64,000 nt of DNA from Siphonodentalium dalli (Eukaryota; Mollusca; Scaphopoda; Gadilida; Siphonodentaliidae). The notes beneath the pieces were generated by a model. The model saw nothing but the letters and a program-made list of their open reading frames with translations. It ran no database searches and had not been told where the DNA came from. A program made the translations under genes and the position numbers. The stretch is taken from contig CP136063.1 of NCBI GenBank assembly GCA_032622095.1, positions 10,709,814 to 10,773,813 of the forward strand, given 5' to 3'. The stretch's first letter is position 1, and each line of letters starts with the position of its first letter. This document shows, in pieces, positions 54,701 to 64,000 of the stretch.

Positions 54701-57700
54701 TTACACATATACGTATCGGTGTGTGAGGGGTCTTAATATATAATAATATTCTAATTATTATAGTTGGATATATTTACACGTATACGTATCGGTGTGTGAG
54801 GGGTCTTAATATATAATAATATTATTATTATTATAGTTGGATATATTTACACGTATACGTATCGGTGTGTGAGGGGTCTTAATATATAATAATATTATAA
54901 TTATTATAGTTGGATATATTTACACGTATACGTATCGGTGAGTGAGGGGTCTTAATATATAATAATATTATAATTATTAGAGTTGGATATATGTACACGT
55001 ATACGTATCGGTGATGTGAGGGGTCTTAATATATAATATATTATAATTATTATAGTTGGATATATTTACACGTATACGTATCGGTGTGTGAGGGGTCTTA
55101 TAATATAATAATATTATAATTATTAGAGTTGGATATATTTACACGTATACGTATCGGTGTGTGAGGGGTCTTAATATATAATAATATTATAATTATTATA
55201 GTTGGATATATTTACACGTATACGTATCGGTGTCGTGAGGGGTCTTATAATATAATAATATTATAATTATTAGAGTTGGATATATTTACACGTATACGTA
55301 TCCGGTGTGTGAGGGGTCTTAATATATAATAATATTATAATTATTATAGTTGGATATATTTACACGTATTACGTATCGGTGTGTGAGGGGTCTTAATATA
55401 TAATAATATTATAATTATTATAGTTGGATATATTTTACACGTATACGTATCGGTGTGTAAGGGGTCTTAATATATAATAATATTATAATTATTAGAGTTG
55501 GATATATTTACAACGTATACGTATCGGTGTGTGATGGGTCTTAATATATAATAATATTATAATTATTAGAGTTGGATATATTTACACGTATACGTATCGG
55601 TGTGTGAGGGGGTCTTAATATATAATAATATTATAATTATTAGAGTTGGATATATTTACACGTATACGTATCGGTGTGTGAGGGGTCTTATATATAATAA
55701 TATTATAATTATTAGAGTTGGATATATTACACGTATACGTATCGGTGTGTGAGGGGTCTTAATATATAATAATATTATAATTATTATAGTTGGATATATT
55801 TACACGTATACGTATCGGTGAGTGATGGGTCTTAATATATAATAATATTATAATTATTAGAGTTGGATATATGTACACGTATACGTATCGGTGTGTGAGG
55901 GGTCTTAAATATAATAATATTATAATTATTATAGTTGGATATATTTACACGTATACGTATCGGTGAGTGAGGGGTCTTAATATATAATAATATTATAATT
56001 ATTATAGTTGGATATATTTACACGTATACGTATCGGTGTGTGAGGGGTCTTAATATATAATAATATTATAATTATTATAGTTGGATATATTTACACATAT
56101 ACGTATCGGTTGTGTGAGGGGTCTTAATATATAATAATATTCTAATTATTATAGTTGGATATATTTACACGTATACGTATCGGTGTGTGAGGGGTCTTAA
56201 TATATAATAATATTATTATTATTATAGTTGGATATATTTACACGTATACGTATCGGTGTGTGAGGGGTCTTAATATATAATAATATTATAATTATTATAG
56301 TTGGATATATTTACACGTATACGTATCGGTGAGTGAGGGGTCTTAATATATAATAATATTTATAATTATTAGAGTTGGATATATGTACACGTATACGTAT
56401 CGGTGTGTGAGGGGTCTTAATATATAATAATATTATAATTATTATAGTTGGATATATTTACACGTATACGTATCGGTGTGTGAGGGGTCTTATAATATAA
56501 TAATATTATAATTATTAGAGTTGGATATATTTACACGTATACGTATCGGGTGTGTGAGGGGTCTTAATATATAATAATATTATAATTATTATAGTTGGAT
56601 ATATTTACACGTATACGTATCGGTGTGTGAGGGGTCTATAATATAATAATATTATAATTATTAGAGTTGGATATATTTACACGTATGACGTATCGGTGTT
56701 GTGAGGGGTCTAATATATAATAATATTATAATTATTATAGTTGGATATATTTACACGTATACGTATCGGTGTGTGAGGGGTCTTAATATATAATAATATT
56801 TATAATTATTATAGTTGGATATATTTACACGTATACGTATCGGTGTGTAAGGGGTCTTAATATATAATAATATTATAATTATTAGAGTTGGATATATTTA
56901 CACGTATACGTATCGGTGTGTAAGGGGTCTAATATATAATAATATTATAATTATTAGAGTTGGATATATTTACACGTATACGCATCGGTGTGTAAGGGGT
57001 CTTAATATATAATAATATTATAATTATTATAGTTGGATATATTTACACATATACGTATCGGGTGTGTGAGGGGTCTTAATATATAATAATATTATAATTA
57101 TTATAGTTGGAATATATTTAACACTATACGTATCGGTGTGTGAGGGGTCTTAATATATAATAATATTATAATTATTATAGTTGGATATATTTACACGTAT
57201 ACGTATCGGTGTGTAAGGGGTCTTAAATATATAATAATATTATAATTATTATAGTTGGATATATTTACACGTATACGTATCGGTATGTGAGGGGTCTTAA
57301 TATATAATAATATTATAATTATTATAGTTGGATATATTTACACGTATACGTATCGGTGTGTGAGGGGTCTTAATATATAATAATATTATAATTATTATAG
57401 TTGGATATAATTTACACATATACGTATCGGTGTGTGAGGGGTCTTAATATATAATAATATTATAATTATTATAGTTGGATATATTTACACGTATACGTAT
57501 CGGTGTGTGAGGGGTCTTAATATATAATAATATTATAATTATTATAGTTGGATATATTTACACGTATACGTATCGGTGTGTGAGGGGTCTTACTATATAA
57601 TAATATTATAATTATTATAGTTGGATATATTTACACGTATACGTATCGGTGAGTGATGGGTCTTAATATAAATAATATTATAATTATTAGAGTTGGATAT

Positions 57701-60700
57701 ATGTACACGTATACGTATCGGTGTGTGAGGGGTCTTAATATATAATAATATTATAATTATTAGAGTTGGATATATTTACACGTATACGTATCGGTGTGTG
57801 AGGGGTCTTTATATATAATAATATTATAATTATTAGAGTTGGATATATTTACACGTATACGTATCGGTGTGTGATGGGTCTTAATATATAATAATATTAT
57901 AATTATTAGAGTTGGATATATTTACACGTATACGTATCGGTGTGTGAGGGGTCTTAATATATAATAATATTATAATTATTAGAGTTGGATATATTTACAC
58001 GTATACGTATCGGTGTGTGAGGGGTCTTTATATATAATAATATTATAATTATTAGAGTTGGATATATTTACACGTATACGTATCGGTGTGTGAGGGGTCT
58101 TAATATATAATATATTATAATTATTATAGTTGGATATATTTACACGTATACGTATCGGTGTGTGAGGGGTCTTAATATATAATAATATTATAATTATTAG
58201 AGTTGGATATATTTACAACGTATACGTATCGGTGTGTGGAGGGGTCTTAATATATAATAATATTATAATTATTAGAGTTGGATATATTTACACGTATACG
58301 TATCGGTGTGTGAGGGGTCTTAATATATAATAATATTATAATTATTAGAGTTGGATATATTTACACGTATACGTATCGGTGTGTGAGGGGTCTTAATATA
58401 TAATAATATTATAATTATTATAGTTGGATATAATTTACAGCGTATACGACTCGGTGTGTGAGGGGTCTTAATATATAATAATATTATAATTATTATAGTT
58501 GGATATATTTACACGTATACGTATCGGTGTGTGAGGGGTCTTAATATATAATAATATATAATTATTATAGTTGGATATATTTACACGTATACGTATCGGC
58601 TGTGTGAGGGGTCTTAATATATAATAATATTATAATTATTATAGTTGGATATATTTACACGTATACGTATCGGTGTGTGAGGGGTCTTAATATATAATAA
58701 TATAATTATTATAGTTGGATATATTTACACGTATACGTATCGGTGTGTGAGGGGTCTTAATATAAATAATATTATAATCATTATAGTTGGATATATTTAC
58801 ACGTATACGTATCGGTGTGTGAGAGGGTCTTAATATATAATAATATTATAATTATTATAGTTGGATATATTTACACGTATACGTATCGGTGTGTGAGGGG
58901 TCTTAATATATAATAATATTATAATTATTATAGTTGGATATATTTACACGTATACGTATCGGGTGTGTGAGGGGTCTTAATATATAATAATATTATAATT
59001 ATTATAGTTGGATATATTTACACGTATACGTATCGGTGTGTGTGAGGGGTCTTAATATATAATAATATTATAATTATTATAGTTGGATATATTTACACGT
59101 ATACGTATCGGTGGGGTGTGAGGGGTCTTAATATATAATAATATTATAATTATTATAGTTGGATATATTTACACGTATACGTATCGGGTCGTGTGAGGGG
59201 TCTTAATATATAATAATATTATAATTATTATAGTTGGATATTTTACACGTATACGTATCGGGTGTGTGAGGGGACATAATATATAATAATATTATAATTA
59301 TTATAGTTGGATGTATTTACACGTATACGTATCGGTGTGTGAGGGGGTCTTAATATATAATAATATTATAATTATTATAGTTGGATATATTTACACGTAT
59401 ACGTATCGGTGTGTAAGGGGTCTTAATATATAATAATATTAGAATTATTAAGAGTTGGATATATTTACACGTATACGCATCGGTGTGTAAGGGGTCTTAA
59501 TATATAATAATATTATAATTATTATAGTTGGATATATTTACACATATACGTATCGGTGTGTGAGGGGTCTTAATATATAATAATATTATAATTATTATAG
59601 TTGGATATATTTACACGTATACGTATCGGTAGTGTGAGGGGACTTAATATATAATAATATTATAATTATTATAGTTGGATATATTTACACATATACGTAT
59701 CGGTGTGTGAGGGGTCTTAATATATAATAATATTATAATTATTATAGTTGGATATATTTACACGTATACGTATCGGTGATTGAGGGGTCTTAATATATAA
59801 TAATATTATAATTATTTAGAGTTGGATATATGTACACGTATACGTATCGGTGTGTGAGGGGTCTTAATATATAATAATATTATAATTATTAAAGTTGGAT
59901 ATATTTACACGTATACGTATCGGTGTGTGAGGGGTCTTATAATATAATAATATTATAATTATTAGAGTTGGATATATTTACACGTATACGTATCGGTGTG
60001 TGAGGGGTCTTAATATATAATAATATTATAATTATTATAGTTCGATATATTTACACGTATACGTATCGGTCTGTGTGAGGGGTCTTAATATATAATAATT
60101 TTATAATTATTATAGTTGGATATATTTACACGTATACGTATCGGTGTGTAAGGGGTCTTAATATATAATAATATTATAATTATTATAGTTGGATATATTT
60201 ACACGTATACGTATCGGTGTGTGAGGGGTCTTAATATATAATAATATTATAATTATTATAGTTGGATATATTTACACGTATACGTATCGGTGTGTGAGGG
60301 GTCTCTTAATATATAATAATATTATAATTATTATAGTTGGATATATTTACACATTATACGTATCGGTGTGTGAGGGGTCTAATATATAATAATATTATAA
60401 TTATTATAGTTGGATATATTTACACGTATACGTATCGGGTGTGTGAGGGGTCTTAATATATAATAATATTATAATTATTATAGTTGGATATATTTACACG
60501 TATACGTATCGGCTGTGTGAGGGGTCTTACTATATAATAATATTATAATTATTATAGTTGGATATATTTACACGTATACGTATCGGTGAGTGAGGGGTCT
60601 TAATATATAATAATATTATAATTATTAGAGTTGGATATATGTACACGTATACGTATCGGTGTGTGAGGGGTCTTAATATATAATAATATTATAATTATTA

Positions 60701-63700
60701 GAGTTGGATATATTTACAACGTATACGTATCGGTGTGGTGAGGGGTCTTTATATATAATAATATTATAATTATTAGAGTTGGATATATTTACACGTATAC
60801 GTATCGGTGTGTGATGGGTCTTAATATATAATAATATTATAATTATTAGAGTTGGATATATTTACACGTATACGTATCGGTGTGTGAGGGGGTCTAATAT
60901 ATAATAATATTATAATTATTAGAGTTGGATATATTTACACGTATACGTATCGGTGTGTGAGGGGTCTTAATATATAATAATATTATAATTATTAGAGTTG
61001 GATATATTTACACGTACTACGTATCGGTGTGTGAGGGGTCTTAATATATAATAATATTATAATTATTAGAGTTGGATATATTTACACGTATACGTATCGG
61101 TGTGTGTGAGGGGTCTTTATATATACTAATATTATAATTATTAGAGTTGGATATATTTACACGTATACGTATCGGTGTGGTGAGGGGTCTTAATATATAA
61201 TAATATTAAATTATTAGAGTTGGATATATTTACACGTATACGTATCGGTGTGTGAGGGGTCTTAATATATAATAATATTATAATTATTAGAGGTTGGATA
61301 TATTTACACGTATACGTATCGGTGTGTGAGGGGTCTTAATATAAATAATATTATAATTATTAGAGTTGGATATATTTACACGTATACGTATCGGTGTGTG
61401 TGAGGGGTCTTAATATATAATAATATTATAATTATTATAGTTGGATATATTTACACGTATACGTATCGGTGTGTGAGGGGTCTTAATATATAATAATATA
61501 TAATTATTATAGTTGGATATATTTACAAGTATACGTATCGGTGTGTGAGGGGTCTTAATATATAATAATATAATTATTATAGTTGGATATATTTACACGT
61601 ATACGTATCGGTGTGTGAGGGGTCTTAATATATAATAATATTATAATTATTATAGTTGGATATATTTACACGTATACGTATCGGTGTGTGAGGGGTCATA
61701 ATATCTAATAATATTATAATTATTATAGTAGGATATATTTACACGTATACGTATCGGTGTGTGAGGGGTCTTAATATATAATAATATTATAATTATTATA
61801 GTTGGATATATTTACCGTGATACGTATCGGTGTGTGAGGGGTCTTAATATATAATAATATTATCAATCTATTAGAGTTGGATATATTTACACGTATACGT
61901 ATCGGTGTGTGAGGGGTCTTAATATATAATAATATTATAATTATTAGAGTTGGATATATTTACACGTATACGTATCGGTGTGTGAGGGGTCTTAATATAT
62001 AATAATATTATAATTATTAGAGTTGGATATATTTACACGTATACGTATCGGTGTGTGAGGGGTCTTAATATATAATCATATTATAATTATTAGAGTTGGA
62101 TATATTTACACGTATACGTATCGGTGTGTGAGGGGTCTTAATATATAATAATATTATAATTATTATAGTTGGATATATTTACCACGTATACGTATCGGTG
62201 TGTGAGGGGTCTTAATATAGAATAATAATATAATTATTATAGTTGGATATATTTACACGTATACGTATCGGTGTGGTGAGGGGTCTTAATATATAATAAT
62301 ATAATTATTATAGTTGGATATATTTACACGTATTACGTATCGGTGTGTGAGGGGTCTTAATATATAATAATATTATAATTATTATAGTTGGATATATTTA
62401 CACGTATACGTATCGGTGTGTGAGGGGTCTTAATATATAATAATATTATAATTATTATAGTTGGATATATTTACACGTATACGTATCGGTGTGTGAGGGG
62501 TTCTTAATATATAATAATATTATAATTATTATAGTTGGATATATTTACACGTATACGTATCGGTGTGTGAGGGGTCTTAATATATAATAATATTATAATT
62601 ATTATAGTTGATATATTTACACGTATACGTATCGGTGTCGTGAGGGGTCTTAATATATAATAATATTATAATTATTATAGTTCGGATATATTTACACGTA
62701 TACGTATCGGTGTGTGAGGGGTCTTAATATATAATAATATTATAATTATTATAGTTCGATATATTTACACGTATACGTATCGGTGTGTGAGGGGACTTAA
62801 TATATAATAATATTATAATTATTATAGTTCGATATATTTACACGTATACGTATCGGTGTGTGAGGGACTTAATATATAAATAATATTTTGAATTTAACTA
62901 ATATAAAATAAATTAAATAAAAGTTGGATATATTTACACGTATACGTATCGGTGTGTGAGGGGTTCTTAATATATAATAATATTATAATTATTAGAGTTG
63001 GATATATTTACACGTATACGCATCGGTGTGTAAGGGTCTTAAATTATAATAATATTATAATTATTATAGTTGGATATATTTACACATATACGTATCGGTG
63101 TGTGAGGGGTCTTAATATATAATAATATTATAATTATTATAGTTGGATATATTTACACGTATAACGTATCGGTGTGTGAGGGGACTTAATATATAATAAT
63201 ATTATAATTATTATAGTTGGATATATTTACACATATACGTATCGGTGTGTGAGGGGTCTCTAATATATAATAATATTATAATTATTATAGTTGGATATAT
63301 TTACATATATACGTATCGGTGTGTAAGGGGTCTTAATATATAATAATATTATAATTATTATAGTTGGATATATTTACACGTATACGTATCGGTGTGTGAG
63401 GGGTCTTAATATATAATAATATTATAATTATTATAGTTGGATATATTTATACGTATACGTATCGGTGTGTGAGGGGTCTTAATATATAATAATATTATAA
63501 TTATTATAGTTGGATATATTTACACATATACGTATCGGGTGTGTGAGGGGTCTTAATATATAATAATATTATAATTATTATAGTTGGATACTATTTACAC
63601 GTATACGTATCGGTGTGTGAGGGGTCTTAATATATAATAATATTATAATTATTATAGTTGGATATATTTACACGTATACGTATCGGTGTGTGAGGGGTCT

Positions 63701-64000
63701 TAATATATAATAATATTATAATTATTATAGTTGGATATATTTACACGTATACGTATCGGTGAGTGAGGGGTCTTAATATATAATAATATTATAATTATTA
63801 GAGTTGGATATATGTACACGTATACGTATCGGTGTGTGAGGGGTCTTAATATATAATAATATTATAATTATTAGAGTTGGATATATTTACACGTATACGT
63901 ATCGGTGTGTGAGGGGTGTTTATATATAATAATATTATAATTATTAGAGTTGGATATATTTACACGTATACGTATCGGTGTGTGATGGGTCTTAATATAT
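51779..64000 (-). repeat. 73-bp satellite in reverse orientation, mirror image of the preceding 12.2 kb
   Basis: From 51779 the monomers run in the opposite direction (CGGTGTGTGAGGGGTCTTAA) to the window end, about 167 copies. The order of monomer variants is the exact mirror of the left side about a 10-nt spacer (51769-51778). Many monomers here have single-base insertions or deletions (for example ACGTAATACG near 52143, CGGTGCATGTG near 52590, TATCGGCTGTG near 60510). One monomer at about 62875-62925 is scrambled in its AT-rich part. Confidence 0.97.

Overview
The window is eukaryotic, almost certainly metazoan nuclear DNA. It has spliced genes with GT-AG introns, C2H2 zinc-finger arrays, a THAP/DDE transposase, MITEs and long satellite arrays. 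The zinc-finger style ([11 protein letters not shown] repeats), a THAP-DDE plus YqaJ DNA transposon and the AT-rich background with many foldback elements suggest an aquatic invertebrate. I cannot name the species. No tRNA, rRNA, CRISPR or bacterial-type operon was seen.

Layout, left half. 1-2230: a decayed minus-strand zinc-finger pseudogene interrupted by a GC-rich cluster of palindromes. 3207-9662: a nearly complete two-gene DNA transposon of ISL2EU type, with short TIRs and a 2-bp target duplication. It has a three-exon plus-strand YqaJ-exonuclease gene and a convergent three-exon minus-strand THAP/DDE transposase gene that carries two nonsense codons. A 178-bp palindromic Tc1/mariner-like MITE sits in a transposase intron. 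10199-18074: dense non-coding foldback DNA, including a 30-bp-arm hairpin, a 5-kb inverted-repeat element with minisatellite arms, a minisatellite of small palindromes, a 0.93-kb element with ~100-bp TIRs, and a 228-bp double-hairpin element. 18197-22375: two satellites (162-bp and 82-bp monomers) meet at a sharp junction; the second is split by a 491-bp element flanked by TTAA.

Right half. 23271-23703 is a 75-bp tandem repeat derived from a zinc-finger sequence. 24013-25479 is an intact zinc-finger ORF (13 canonical fingers) that ends where a zinc-binding Cys codon has become TGA; about twelve more decaying fingers follow. From 26595 to the end the window is a 73-bp AT-rich satellite. It is interrupted at 27711-32995 by a 5,285-bp foldback element with a 6-bp target duplication, TIRs built from ten copies of a 12-bp motif, and arms made of degenerate zinc-finger repeats. 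The satellite has a 29-monomer (2,117-bp) higher-order repeat. At about 51,774 the array reverses orientation, and the following 12.2 kb mirrors the preceding 12.2 kb down to rare private variants, but with many single-base indels. This is either a recent giant palindrome or, more likely, a foldback-read or assembly artefact.

Only two loci look potentially protein-coding: the YqaJ gene of the transposon and the 24-25.5 kb zinc-finger gene. The recurring theme is zinc-finger coding repeats decaying into, or being recruited as, tandem and inverted repeats.
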